Shown piece after piece: positions 34,122 through 41,721 of a stretch of 64,000 nucleotides of DNA. The stretch is from Anaerolineales bacterium (GTDB lineage Bacteria; Chloroflexota; Anaerolineae; Anaerolineales; Villigracilaceae): the NCBI GenBank assembly GCA_023382595.1, contig JAHDWB010000004.1, positions 62,001-126,000 of the forward strand. The letters are read 5' to 3'. The translations under genes were made by a program, and so were the position numbers. A model generated the notes under the pieces. That model ran no database searches. It was given only the letters and a program-made list of their open reading frames with translations, and was not told the origin of the DNA. How positions within the stretch are numbered: position 1 is the stretch's first letter; each line of letters opens with the position of its first letter.

Positions 34122-34787
34122 ATGGTTCATGAACTGAGCAAGCGTGAAAAGGATGTGGTGGATCTTGTGCTGGAAGGCAAAAGCAACAAGATGATCGCTT
34201 CAGCGCTTAATATTTCCATCCGCACCGTTGAATTTCACCTGAAAAACATCTATGACAAGTTTCAAGTGAGTTCCAGGGTTGAATTGGTGTTAAAACTGGG
34301 GGATTCCACAGTTGCGGGCAGGGGGGAAGTTGCCGAAAATAGGGACGGATCTGATTTAAAGGATCAGGTCACATCTTTGATGAGAGCCGTCTCTAGAATC
34401 GGCAAGGAGTTGATAATGAAAACTGTTTCGAATGAAAACGTTCGCAACGAAGGAGGCACGCTGACGTTCTTTGAATCGATCCGCGAGTGTTTCAAAAAAT
34501 ATGCGGAATTCAATGGGCGGGCATCGCGCTCGGAATTCTGGTGGTTTGCGCTGTTCGTCGTATTGTCCGCCTCGGCGTTGACGCTCTTGAACGAGATTTT
34601 TGGCAACATATTTCTGATCGCTGTGTTGCTTCCCTTGCTGGCGGCGGGCTCGCGCCGACTCCACGATAGCGGCAAGAGCGGATGGTGGCAATTGTTCCTG
34701 TTGGTTCCAGTGGGCGGCATTGTTTTGCTGGGATTCTGGTGGGCGTCGCCGCCAAGTCCTTTACAAGACGATGCGCTTCCGGCGTGA
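34122..34787 (+). CDS. LuxR-type HTH fused to a DUF805 membrane domain
   Basis: 221 aa. Residues 1-60 form a complete GerE/LuxR helix-turn-helix (LSKREKDVVDLVLEGKSNKM, SIRTVEFHLKNIYDKF). A polar linker (about 60-110) leads to a DUF805 domain (about 112-215): FFESIRECFKKYAEFNGRAS, RSEFWWFALFVVL, SRRLHDSGKSGWWQLFL and a final TM helix. The result is a DNA-binding domain tethered to the membrane by about three helices, with no receiver or ligand domain. One-component membrane signalling is the likely mode. It is bounded by the lipid-kinase gene and its broken duplicate, which suggests insertion at this spot. Confidence 0.8.
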   Translation: MVHELSKREKDVVDLVLEGKSNKMIASALNISIRTVEFHLKNIYDKFQVSSRVELVLKLGDSTVAGRGEVAENRDGSDLKDQVTSLMRAVSRIGKELIMKTVSNENVRNEGGTLTFFESIRECFKKYAEFNGRASRSEFWWFALFVVLSASALTLLNEIFGNIFLIAVLLPLLAAGSRRLHDSGKSGWWQLFLLVPVGGIVLLGFWWASPPSPLQDDALPA

Positions 34788-34849
34788 TAGGGGATATGAA
34801 ATGCGCCTTCTCAGGTGTTTTCCAACCGGATGGCGGTATTTTGCCCACT

Positions 34850-34955
34850 TGTAAACAAAACTTTGCTATAAAGCAGATTAAATTTTTGATAGCTAGCAAA
34901 CGAAATTTTGCTATATAGCAAATTAAACTTTTATAGGTAGCAAATTAGATTTTGC
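34850..34955. repeat. About 43-bp tandem repeats with internal palindromes
   Basis: Two and a half copies (34850-34892, 34893-34936, 34937-34955) of an AT-rich unit built on AGCAAA...GAAATTTTGCTATA. The middle copy contains the perfect 16-bp palindrome TTTGCTATATAGCAAA (34914-34922 region). Such arrays can be protein-binding sites or replication-slippage products. Confidence 0.7.
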
Positions 34956-34960
34956 GCCTT

Positions 34961-35035
34961 GCAAAACGGCGGACAGGGTAACGTTCCGCCGCCGGGAATA
35001 GTCCCTTGCGCATGGCGGGGATTGTAGCCGCGCAG
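34961..35035 (-). pseudogene. Broken duplicate of the lipid-kinase 5' end
   Basis: The sequence matches 33957-34035 over about 70 bases with small deletions. Translated from cat at 35011-35013 it gives MRKGL, a gap, AAERYPVRRFARR, versus MRKGLLLYNPAAGRYPVRRF in the intact gene. The frame then ends; no further kinase sequence follows. It marks a recombination event that now brackets the LuxR-DUF805 gene. Confidence 0.75.
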
Positions 35036-35162
35036 TTGAAATTTTCACTTTTGGCATGGCAATCCAATATTTCGCGCTGCGACCTTCGCATTGGGCAAGC
35101 CGGTAAGAAAGCTGAGGATGTTTTTATGGTGACCCTCAACTAATAGCTTTATGAAAAAACAG

Positions 35163-35894
35163 TTAGGTTTTTGTTTTTGATATTATTAAATCAAAGGCTA
35201 TTGTTATGTAATAAATGAGTGCTAAAAAACCAGATATGATGGCAGACCATAAAATTTTTGGGTCACCACTCTCTTGGGCAGATATTCCCCAATAGGCTAA
35301 ACTAAAAACTCCTGAAGCATATGTTGCTAAAGCTGCAACAACAATCAAAAAATAGCCGTACCAAGCCGGAGGTGTGCCGTCGCTACTAGACGCTCTTTCG
35401 ATGTCTTTCACACCGAGAATTCGGACATCCGCTTCGATCACATCCCCAAAATTCGCAAAGATGATTTTGCAAACAATGTGATCCTTCTTATTTAACATGA
35501 TGGGGTCGATGATTAAACTGAATGGCTCGATCTTCAATGCTGGCTTTAGGTTCTTGGGAGACGTCTCGGATACCTCGGCGCTTAATATTTCTGAGTTAGG
35601 GAAATTAAAGACAATCCCTTTTTCATAGTCCGAAGCTGGAATATCAATATTTCCAATATTCTCTACTTTTAATATCACAAGATGGATATTTTGGATGCTT
35701 CTTTCTTCGTATTCTATTTTTATCTTGCCCTTGATCTCATCACTTACAGACAACAAGGGCGTATCAGTTAAAACTTGATATGCTAGGCGCTTCTTATTTT
35801 TCTGAGCCAGGAAAAATATAGCAGACAGAACCACCCCGATGATCGCGACAACAACTCCCCAAAACTGCCAGACCGAATCTCGTAATATGTCCAT
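35163..35894 (-). CDS. AT-rich membrane protein of unknown function
   Basis: 243 aa, AGGGAG before the ATG. One N-terminal TM helix (VWQFWGVVVAIIGVVLSAIFF), a beta-rich domain of about 120 residues resembling an Ig-like or immunoglobulin-type sandwich only by pattern, and two or three C-terminal TM helices (YGYFLIVVAALATYASGVF, ILWSAIISGFLALIYYITI). Base composition is strongly AT-rich relative to the window, indicating foreign origin. It follows a 45-aa ORF by three bases. No family recognised; its location in a rearranged patch fits an accessory, possibly defence-related gene, but nothing proves that. Confidence 0.6.
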   Translation of the reverse strand: MDILRDSVWQFWGVVVAIIGVVLSAIFFLAQKNKKRLAYQVLTDTPLLSVSDEIKGKIKIEYEERSIQNIHLVILKVENIGNIDIPASDYEKGIVFNFPNSEILSAEVSETSPKNLKPALKIEPFSLIIDPIMLNKKDHIVCKIIFANFGDVIEADVRILGVKDIERASSSDGTPPAWYGYFLIVVAALATYASGVFSLAYWGISAQESGDPKILWSAIISGFLALIYYITIAFDLIISKTKT

Positions 35895-35897
35895 ACT

Positions 35898-36035
35898 CTA
35901 CTCCCTTTCTTCCACGATCTTTATTATTTCGTCCGTCAACCTGTACAACTTATAATACCTGTCTGATATGTAGTTAGCGTCGTGATGTCCTACAAGGCGT
36001 TGGACACGCTGATGGATGATGTCGGGTGCGCTCAT
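35898..36035 (-). CDS. Small ORF (45 aa), possible remnant of a restriction-modification protein
   Basis: Runs from ATG (complement of 36033-36035) to TAG (35898-35900), three bases before the AT-rich membrane gene. The last 20 residues (YYKLYRLTDEIIKIVEE) resemble the common C-terminal tail of Eco57I-type methyltransferase-nucleases (Y-x-L-YGLT-x-E-E-I-x-I-V-E). The rest does not match anything I know. The frame stays open upstream to about 36080. It may be a truncated gene end rather than a functional gene. Confidence 0.35.
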   Translation of the reverse strand: MSAPDIIHQRVQRLVGHHDANYISDRYYKLYRLTDEIIKIVEERE

Positions 36036-36192
36036 GGTGTGGATTCCCTTTAACTGATTGTACCCGAAAGGTGAAAGAGTTCATACGCTGTTTGGGCAGG
36101 ATGCAGTTTGATTTACAACTTGATTTATGAGATTTGATACGTTAAGAAGGGTGAGATAATCCCTTTTGTAAATTACGAATTACGAATTACGT

Positions 36193-36198
36193 TATAAT
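36193..36198 (+). promoter_or_regulatory. -10 box TATAAT before the kinase gene, leaderless type
   Basis: TATAAT ends nine bases before the ATG at 36208, preceded by three ATTACGA-like repeats (36172-36190). No Shine-Dalgarno is present. Confidence 0.5.
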
Positions 36199-36207
36199 CT
36201 TCCCATC

Positions 36208-37323
36208 ATGACCGAAGGCGCACTTCTCAACGACCGTTATCAACTGCTGGAACAACTCGGCACGGGCGGCATGGCATACGTCTACCGCGCGCGCGACGTG
36301 GTGCTCGACCGCGACGTCGCCATCAAAGTCCTGCGCAAGGACTACTCCAACAACGACGAATTCCAGAACCAGTTCCGGCTCGAAGCGCGCTCCGCCGCGA
36401 ACCTTTCGCATCCCAACATCGTCACCGTGCATGATTTCGGCTTCGCCGACGGTTTGCTCTACATCGTCATGGAGCACATCCCCGGCAAAGACCTCAAGCA
36501 GCTCATCCGCGAACGCGGGCGTTTCTCCGTGCAGGACGGCATCCCGCTCATGGTGCAAGCCTGTGCCGGGATCGGCTACGCCCACCGCGCCGGTCTTGTC
36601 CATTGCGACGTAAAACCGCACAATATGCTCGTCGCAAAAGACGGGCGGCTCAAAGTCACCGACTTTGGCATCGCGCGCGCGCTTGCCAGCATCACCCCCG
36701 CCGAACGCACCGATATTGTCTGGGGTTCTCCGCTCTACTTCGCGCCCGAACAGGCGGCAGGCGAACCGCCCACTCCCGCCTCCGACGTGTATTCGCTCGG
36801 CGTTGTGCTGTATGAACTGCTCAGCGGCACGCCGCCCTTCACCGCATCCACCGCCGACGAACTCGCGCGCATGCACATCACCGCCCGCCCGATCCCCATC
36901 CGCGAATACATCCCCGATATCCCCGTCGCGCTCGAAGAGATCGTCATGAAAGTGCTCTCCAAGGAGCCATCCGCCCGCTATCGCACCGCCGACCAACTCG
37001 GACGTGTCCTGCACAAATTTGGCACGCAACCCGATCCACAGCCCGAACCCGTCCCCGCCCCGCCGGCGGTCATCACCCTCAAACCGGATGTGGCGGAACG
37101 GATCTCGCCTCAGCCTCACCCCGCCCCCGCGCCGGTTTACCAGCCCCAATACGCGCCTCCGACTCAGCCGGAACCTGCCTACATCCGCCCGGCAGAAGTC
37201 ACCCCTGAAGTGGACATTGACTGGGTTGCCGTCGGGCTGGGTCTGCTCGCCGTGCTGGCAGTCGGCGGACTTATCCCATTCTGGTTGATGGTGTATCTCA
37301 CCTACAATCCGCCCATTCGATAA
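36208..37323 (+). CDS. Membrane-anchored Ser/Thr protein kinase (PknB/PrkC-like)
   Basis: 371 aa. Kinase domain about residues 10-270: glycine loop LGTGGMAYVYRA, Lys40 in VAIKVL, HCDVKPHN at 132-139, DFG at 152-154, APE in FAPEQAA, SDVYSLGVVLYELLSG. The catalytic loop is HCD rather than HRD, so this is a non-RD kinase and may not need activation-loop phosphorylation. A Pro-rich linker (about 275-335) leads to one TM helix (VAVGLGLLAVLAVGGLIPFW). No extracellular PASTA domain follows; only about ten residues lie outside. It precedes rpe, as prkC does in Bacillus. Confidence 0.9.
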   Translation: MTEGALLNDRYQLLEQLGTGGMAYVYRARDVVLDRDVAIKVLRKDYSNNDEFQNQFRLEARSAANLSHPNIVTVHDFGFADGLLYIVMEHIPGKDLKQLIRERGRFSVQDGIPLMVQACAGIGYAHRAGLVHCDVKPHNMLVAKDGRLKVTDFGIARALASITPAERTDIVWGSPLYFAPEQAAGEPPTPASDVYSLGVVLYELLSGTPPFTASTADELARMHITARPIPIREYIPDIPVALEEIVMKVLSKEPSARYRTADQLGRVLHKFGTQPDPQPEPVPAPPAVITLKPDVAERISPQPHPAPAPVYQPQYAPPTQPEPAYIRPAEVTPEVDIDWVAVGLGLLAVLAVGGLIPFWLMVYLTYNPPIR

Positions 37324-37328
37324 AATAA

Positions 37329-37362
37329 ACCTGACAGACTTCAACGCCTGTCAGGTCTTTTT
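37329..37362 (+). terminator. Rho-independent terminator or attenuator
   Basis: ACCTGACAG / CTGTCAGGT stem with a 10-base loop and CTTTTT, between the kinase gene and rpe. Only seven bases remain to the rpe ATG, so it may also influence rpe translation. Confidence 0.7.
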
Positions 37363-37368
37363 AATTCC

Positions 37369-38034
37369 ATGAACCAGTATCTCATCTCTCCCTCCATCAT
37401 CGCCTCCGATTTCACCCGTCTCACCGAAGAGATCCATGCCTGCGAAGCCGCCGGCGCGGATTGGCTCCACATGGACGTAATGGACGGTCATTTCGTGCCG
37501 ACCATCACCATCGGTCCGCTCTTCGTAGCAGCCTGTAAACGCGTCACAAAACTTCCGCTCGACGTGCATTTGATGATCTCTGAACCCGAAAAATATCTGC
37601 AGGAGTTCGCAAAAGCAGGTGCGGACAACATCACCGTACATGTCGAAACCTGCGCAGACCTGCCCGCAGCGGTGAAGAAAATCCAGGCGCTGGGGTGCAA
37701 AGCGGGCATCACGCTCAACCCCGCCACCCCCGCCTCCGCCTTGGATTCCGCCCTGCCGTTCGCAGACCTGGTCCTGGTCATGAGCGTCAACCCCGGCTAT
37801 TCCGGTCAAACGTTCATGCCGGAGATGATCGCCAAGGTCGAGGAGATCCGCAACAAGCTGAACGCCCTGCGTTCCACTGCCCACCTCGAAGTGGACGGCG
37901 GCATGAACGCCGAGACCATTCCGCTCATGAAAAAGGCGGGCGCAAATGTGTTCGTCACCGGCAATGCCGCCTTCAAACATCCGCAGGGAGCTTTTGAAGG
38001 CGTGCGGACTTTAAAAAACATCATATCCTCGTAG
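37369..38034 (+). CDS. rpe: Ribulose-phosphate 3-epimerase
   Basis: 221 aa, TIM barrel. Interconverts ribulose 5-phosphate and xylulose 5-phosphate in the pentose phosphate pathway. Visible signatures: SPSIIASDF, WLHMDVMDGHFVPTITIG with metal-ligand His and catalytic Asp, LDVHLMI, VMSVNPGYSGQTF, and LEVDGGMN with the second catalytic Asp. Length is normal. No ribosome site is obvious because the upstream terminator hairpin ends just before the ATG. Confidence 0.95.
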   Translation: MNQYLISPSIIASDFTRLTEEIHACEAAGADWLHMDVMDGHFVPTITIGPLFVAACKRVTKLPLDVHLMISEPEKYLQEFAKAGADNITVHVETCADLPAAVKKIQALGCKAGITLNPATPASALDSALPFADLVLVMSVNPGYSGQTFMPEMIAKVEEIRNKLNALRSTAHLEVDGGMNAETIPLMKKAGANVFVTGNAAFKHPQGAFEGVRTLKNIISS

Positions 38035-38065
38035 GGGCAACAGCGTTGCTGTGTCAGAAAAGATT

Positions 38066-38100
38066 AAAACAAAAATCACGGCGCAAAATGCGCCGCGATT
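38066..38100 (-). terminator. Rho-independent terminator of rpmB
   Basis: Minus strand AATCGCGGCGCA, loop of three, TGCGCCGTGATT, then TTTGTTTT: a 12-bp stem with one G-U pair. Confidence 0.85.
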
Positions 38101-38126
38101 CCTGTTTGTAAGAGGGAAGAGCGAAC

Positions 38127-38312
38127 TTAAGCCGCGGATTTGCCGAGTGTCTTGATGCACTTGGCGCACAGCGTCTTCTTGACCATCCGTCCCTTTTCCA
38201 TCAACGAGACCTTCTGCAAATTCGGCTTGAATTTGCGGTTGGTGGCGCGCTGGGAGAAGGAGCGGTTGTGACCGAAGGTGGTCGTCTTGCCGCAGTGGTT
38301 GCACTTAGCCAT
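38127..38312 (-). CDS. rpmB: 50S ribosomal protein L28
   Basis: 61 aa. MAKCNHCGKTTTFGHNRSFS and the following RKFKPNLQKVSLMEKGRMVK are typical L28. It is the zinc-ribbon (C+) form with CxxC pairs at residues 4-7 (CNHC) and 49-52 (CAKC). GGAAAGGAT precedes the ATG. Encoded opposite to the asp23-like gene, as a separate transcript with its own terminator. Confidence 0.97.
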   Translation of the reverse strand: MAKCNHCGKTTTFGHNRSFSQRATNRKFKPNLQKVSLMEKGRMVKKTLCAKCIKTLGKSAA

Positions 38313-38495
38313 TGTGATACATCCTTTCCTTGCAATAATTCCAGTTGACCTGCCTTACCCAAAGGCACGGCATTTTACCACACAACGCAACCAACTTCAA
38401 GTTAAGATGTTAAAATAGGCATTACAGAAAACAACCGTGCCCGGGCATCAATTTCCCCCGCGGGGCGGACTACCGACGTATATTGAGAGGACTCT

Positions 38496-38852
38496 ATGGG
38501 CGAAGAAACGACTTCCATGGGCGGGATCCACATCTCGCCGAACGCAGTAGCGACGATCGCATATCATGCCACCCTGCAATCCTATGGCGTGGTGGGGCTG
38601 GCGCCGAAGAATCTGGCGGACGGCATCGTCTCCCAGATCACGCGCGAACCCTCGCGCGGCATTTCCGTGCATTACAAGGACGGGGAGATCAACATCGACA
38701 TCCATGTCATCGTTGAATACGGCACGCGCATCACCTCGGTGGCGGACAGTGTGGCGAACACGGTGCGCTTCCACGTGGAGAAGGCGCTGGGTTTGCGCAT
38801 CAACTCGGTCAATGTGCATGTGGCGGGACTGCGCATCAGCAACATGGATTAG
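38496..38852 (+). CDS. Asp23/Gls24-family protein (YloU-like)
   Basis: 118 aa. The Asp23 fold is seen in GGIHISPNAVATIAYHATLQ, the central ISVHYKDGEINIDIHVIVEYG strands and the final VNSVNVHVAGLRI. GAGAGGA is five bases before the ATG. In Bacillota the homologue yloU precedes yloV/fakA, and the same order occurs here with a 14-base gap. Its role is envelope-associated and not understood; it is often linked to fatty-acid kinase. Confidence 0.88.
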   Translation: MGEETTSMGGIHISPNAVATIAYHATLQSYGVVGLAPKNLADGIVSQITREPSRGISVHYKDGEINIDIHVIVEYGTRITSVADSVANTVRFHVEKALGLRINSVNVHVAGLRISNMD

Positions 38853-38866
38853 GAGACCAACGACAC

Positions 38867-40528
38867 ATGGCTATCGATACCGCACGCGTGGAAAAACTCC
38901 GCAGGCAGCCCATAGACGGGTTGGCGATGAAACGCCTCATGGACGCAGGGTTGACCTGGCTCCGCACCAACCAGCAGGTGGTCAACTCGTTGAACGTGTT
39001 CCCCGTCCCGGACGGCGACACCGGCACGAACATGACCCTGACGCTGCAATCCGCCTGGAACGAGATCAAGGACTTGGGCATGCGCAACCTGGGCGAGATG
39101 GCGGCGGCGGTTTCCAAGGGCGCATTGATGGGCGCGCGCGGCAACTCGGGCGTGATCACCAGCCAGATCCTGCGCGGATTTTCGCGCGGCGTGCATGAGA
39201 AAGCCGTGCTGGATAAGGAAACTTTCGTCAAGGCATTGGGCGAGGCGCGCGATACGGCATACAAGGGCGTCGTCCGCCCGGTGGAGGGCACGATCCTGAC
39301 CGTCATTAAGGAAGTTGCCAATGCAACAGAAGCAGCTCTCGGGTCCGCGAAGGATGCGATAGAGATCCTGGAAATTGCGGTCAAGGCGGCGGATGAAGCC
39401 GTCAAGCGCACGCCGGAACAACTTCCCGTCCTCAAACAGGCGGGCGTGGTGGATTCGGGCGGCAAGGGTCTGTTCTTTATTTTGGAGGGCATGTTGCGGC
39501 ATGTGTATGGCGAGTCGCTGGAAACGCCGACCGTGAGCGTCCAGCCGATGTCCGCCATGAATTTGCAGGATGCGCTCGATGAAGTGGAGGAGGGGCAGGA
39601 TTACGAAGTGGTGGTGGATTTCGTGCCGAACGGCGAGTTGGACTTGGGCACGTTCTATGGAAAACTCGAGGAAATGGGCACGTCCATTCAGGTGGGCGAG
39701 GGCGAAGGGATGTACCGCATGCACATCCATGTGCCGACCGAGAACCGTTATACGCCGATCGATTACATTATGGAGATCGGCACGGTGACGAAGGTTGCCA
39801 TCGAGAATTTGCTGGCGCAGATGGATGACATCCAAAAGAGCGCGCAGATCAAATTTGCGACTGTGGAACCCGGGCATATCGCCGTGGTAGTCGTCTCGCC
39901 GGGACAGGGCTTGAGCAAGATCTTCGCCAGTTTGGGCGTTGCGGCTGTGGTGGCGGGCGGGCAGACGATGAACCCGTCCACGCAGGATATTCTGGCGGCG
40001 TTCGAAAACCTGCCGACCGATAAAGTCATCATTTTGCCGAACAATAAGAACATCATCATGGCGGCGAACCAGGCAAAGGAAGTGACCGTGAAGAATGTAC
40101 AGGTCGTGCCGACGCGCACCGTCCCGCAGGGACTCGCCGCGATGCTTTCCTTCCTGCCGGATGGGGAGGTGGAAGCGGTTGCCGGGAAGATGAATCGCGC
40201 GATGAGCGATGTCAAGACCGGCGAGGTCACGGTCGCGACGCGTTCGGTGGAGATCGATGGCGTGAAGGTTCGGGATGGTCAGGTCATTGCATTGCTGGAT
40301 GGAAAACTGGTCGTTTCGGCTGAGTCTGTTGAGCAGAGCGTCATGGACCTGCTCGAAAAAGCCGGAGCCGCCGGGCATGAGATCGTCACGCTGTTCTATG
40401 GCGAAGGCATGTCTCATGCGGATGCCAATCATATTGCGGATGCAATCGGCGGGAAATATCCCAACCTTGAAGTTGAATTGCAGGAGGGCGGGCAGCCGCA
40501 CTATCAGTTCATTATTTCGATCGAGTGA
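38867..40528 (+). CDS. fakA: FakA-like fatty-acid kinase subunit (DAK2 domain, YloV family)
   Basis: 553 aa. The N-terminal DAK2 domain (about 30-200) carries LNVFPVPDGDTGTNMTLT, the Mg-ATP site, and the ARGNSGVITSQILRGFSRG loop. The middle and C-terminal domains (about 230-553) are typical for YloV proteins, including a His-rich stretch YRMHIHVPTENRY. FakA phosphorylates fatty acids presented by a DegV/FakB protein; a degV gene lies 2.7 kb downstream on the same strand. Cotranscribed with the Asp23-like gene. Confidence 0.9.
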   Translation: MAIDTARVEKLRRQPIDGLAMKRLMDAGLTWLRTNQQVVNSLNVFPVPDGDTGTNMTLTLQSAWNEIKDLGMRNLGEMAAAVSKGALMGARGNSGVITSQILRGFSRGVHEKAVLDKETFVKALGEARDTAYKGVVRPVEGTILTVIKEVANATEAALGSAKDAIEILEIAVKAADEAVKRTPEQLPVLKQAGVVDSGGKGLFFILEGMLRHVYGESLETPTVSVQPMSAMNLQDALDEVEEGQDYEVVVDFVPNGELDLGTFYGKLEEMGTSIQVGEGEGMYRMHIHVPTENRYTPIDYIMEIGTVTKVAIENLLAQMDDIQKSAQIKFATVEPGHIAVVVVSPGQGLSKIFASLGVAAVVAGGQTMNPSTQDILAAFENLPTDKVIILPNNKNIIMAANQAKEVTVKNVQVVPTRTVPQGLAAMLSFLPDGEVEAVAGKMNRAMSDVKTGEVTVATRSVEIDGVKVRDGQVIALLDGKLVVSAESVEQSVMDLLEKAGAAGHEIVTLFYGEGMSHADANHIADAIGGKYPNLEVELQEGGQPHYQFIISIE

Positions 40529-40531
40529 TAC

Positions 40532-40623
40532 ATGTCATTGCGAGGAGCGGCACTCCGTGCCGCGACGAAGCAATCTTCTCAAGTTGTGGGATTGCTTCGT
40601 CGCAAAGCGGCTCGCAATGACAT
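40532..40623. repeat. 92-bp MITE/REP-like inverted-repeat element
   Basis: Terminal arms ATGTCATTGCGAG and CTCGCAATGACAT enclose a second inverted pair, GCGACGAAGCAATC and GATTGCTTCGTCGC. This is the widespread CATTGCGAG hairpin family. A degenerate relative lies inside the lipoprotein gene at 53262-53343. Confidence 0.85.
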
Positions 40624-40632
40624 AGGCAAATT

Positions 40633-40662
40633 AAAAAACGGACGCAACTTGCGTCCGTTTTT
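40633..40662. terminator. Bidirectional Rho-independent terminator
   Basis: AAACGGACGCAA, one base, TTGCGTCCGTTT, with A run before and T run after. It serves the convergent fakA and HAAS-type genes. Confidence 0.88.
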
Positions 40663-40674
40663 GATTTATGTCAC

Positions 40675-41700
40675 TTACCCTTCTGCAGAGTTCCTCTGCG
40701 TGATTAATTTGTAGATACTTTTTACGATCTCGATCAGCGTGCCGAAGATCGCCAGCCCGAGCACAATGCGGATGCCGTTTTGGGCAAGTTCGGCTACTCG
40801 CTGTGCCGCGTCCGCTTCGAAAATGCCGGTGGATTGCAAGGCTGCGCCGTCCACTGCGAGGATGGCGGGACCCGTCAGCAGGAAGTACAGGATCACGCTC
40901 TGGAAGATCTTGATGGCGATCGAGAAGATGCGGGTGGATATCGTCCAGCGTCCGGAGCGGATTAACATGCCGTTCATCACGATCTCCGCCACCCAGCCGA
41001 TGTTGATCCATGGCAGCCAGCGGAAGAAGGCATCGGTCAATGCGGGGATGAATGCGGATGTATCGCCTGAAAAAATGTAGAAACCCAGCCACTGCGGATT
41101 GAAGTTGAAGATGCTGATGGCAATGAAGGTGAATACGATGGCAAGGATCGGCTCCCAGAGTTTCACTTCGTCCGATTCGGGTTCCTTCTTCAACGAGGCG
41201 GGATCCCATTCCTTCTCATCATCCATCTTGAATTCGGAGGCGGGGACGTAGCGTTCAAGGATGACAAAGACCAGCACGATGTGTCCGAAGACGGTGATGG
41301 CGGTAGAGACGATGCCTGCCAGTCCTTCGCCGATCGCTCTGGCGAATTCAGGTCCTGCCATTGTCGGCGCAATGGATGCGATCTTGAAGCCTGTCAACAC
41401 CAACAGGACGACGGTCACGACGCTGACGACGATCTTCAACACCATCACAAAGAACGGGAACAGGCGCGGACCGATCAAATATGGATGCGGGTTGTACGTC
41501 TGCGCGACGGTTTGCGGTGCGCCATATTCTTTGAGCAGCTCGATCTCCATCTCCTCATTGGCGGGACGTCCCGTTTTTTGGGCGCGGTCTTCGAGCATGT
41601 CCTCCAGCGTGGAGCGCAGTTCCTTCTCGATGTCCTTGCGCCCCTTCACCAGCGGAAGGTGTTTGCCGACCTCGGTCACATAACGATCTATAAGTTTCAT
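40675..41700 (-). CDS. HAAS-type membrane protein, second gene of PadR operon
   Basis: 341 aa from ATG at 41698-41700, with AAGGAG six bases upstream; a start seven codons earlier lacks a site. The N-terminal 70 residues (LIDRYVTEVGKHL, KDIEKELRSTLEDMLEDRA, LLKEYGAPQTVAQTY) match the HAAS signalling/anchor helical domain common beside PadR regulators. Six or seven TM helices follow. Paralogous to the next gene upstream, with about 20 bases between them. The function is probably a membrane sensor or transport accessory; nothing catalytic is visible. Confidence 0.7.
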   Translation of the reverse strand: MKLIDRYVTEVGKHLPLVKGRKDIEKELRSTLEDMLEDRAQKTGRPANEEMEIELLKEYGAPQTVAQTYNPHPYLIGPRLFPFFVMVLKIVVSVVTVVLLVLTGFKIASIAPTMAGPEFARAIGEGLAGIVSTAITVFGHIVLVFVILERYVPASEFKMDDEKEWDPASLKKEPESDEVKLWEPILAIVFTFIAISIFNFNPQWLGFYIFSGDTSAFIPALTDAFFRWLPWINIGWVAEIVMNGMLIRSGRWTISTRIFSIAIKIFQSVILYFLLTGPAILAVDGAALQSTGIFEADAAQRVAELAQNGIRIVLGLAIFGTLIEIVKSIYKLITQRNSAEG

Positions 41701-41721
41701 TTCATTCTCCTTCGCGTCCAT

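Noticed and set aside
36187-37344. Long open frame (about 385 codons) antisense to the Ser/Thr kinase gene
   Set aside because: Gly/Asp/Arg-rich composition with no domain; a mirror of GC-rich kinase codons. The kinase on the plus strand has all motifs.
38849-40501. About 550-codon open frame antisense to fakA
   Set aside because: Low-complexity His/Arg/Asp-rich translation; fakA has complete family signatures.
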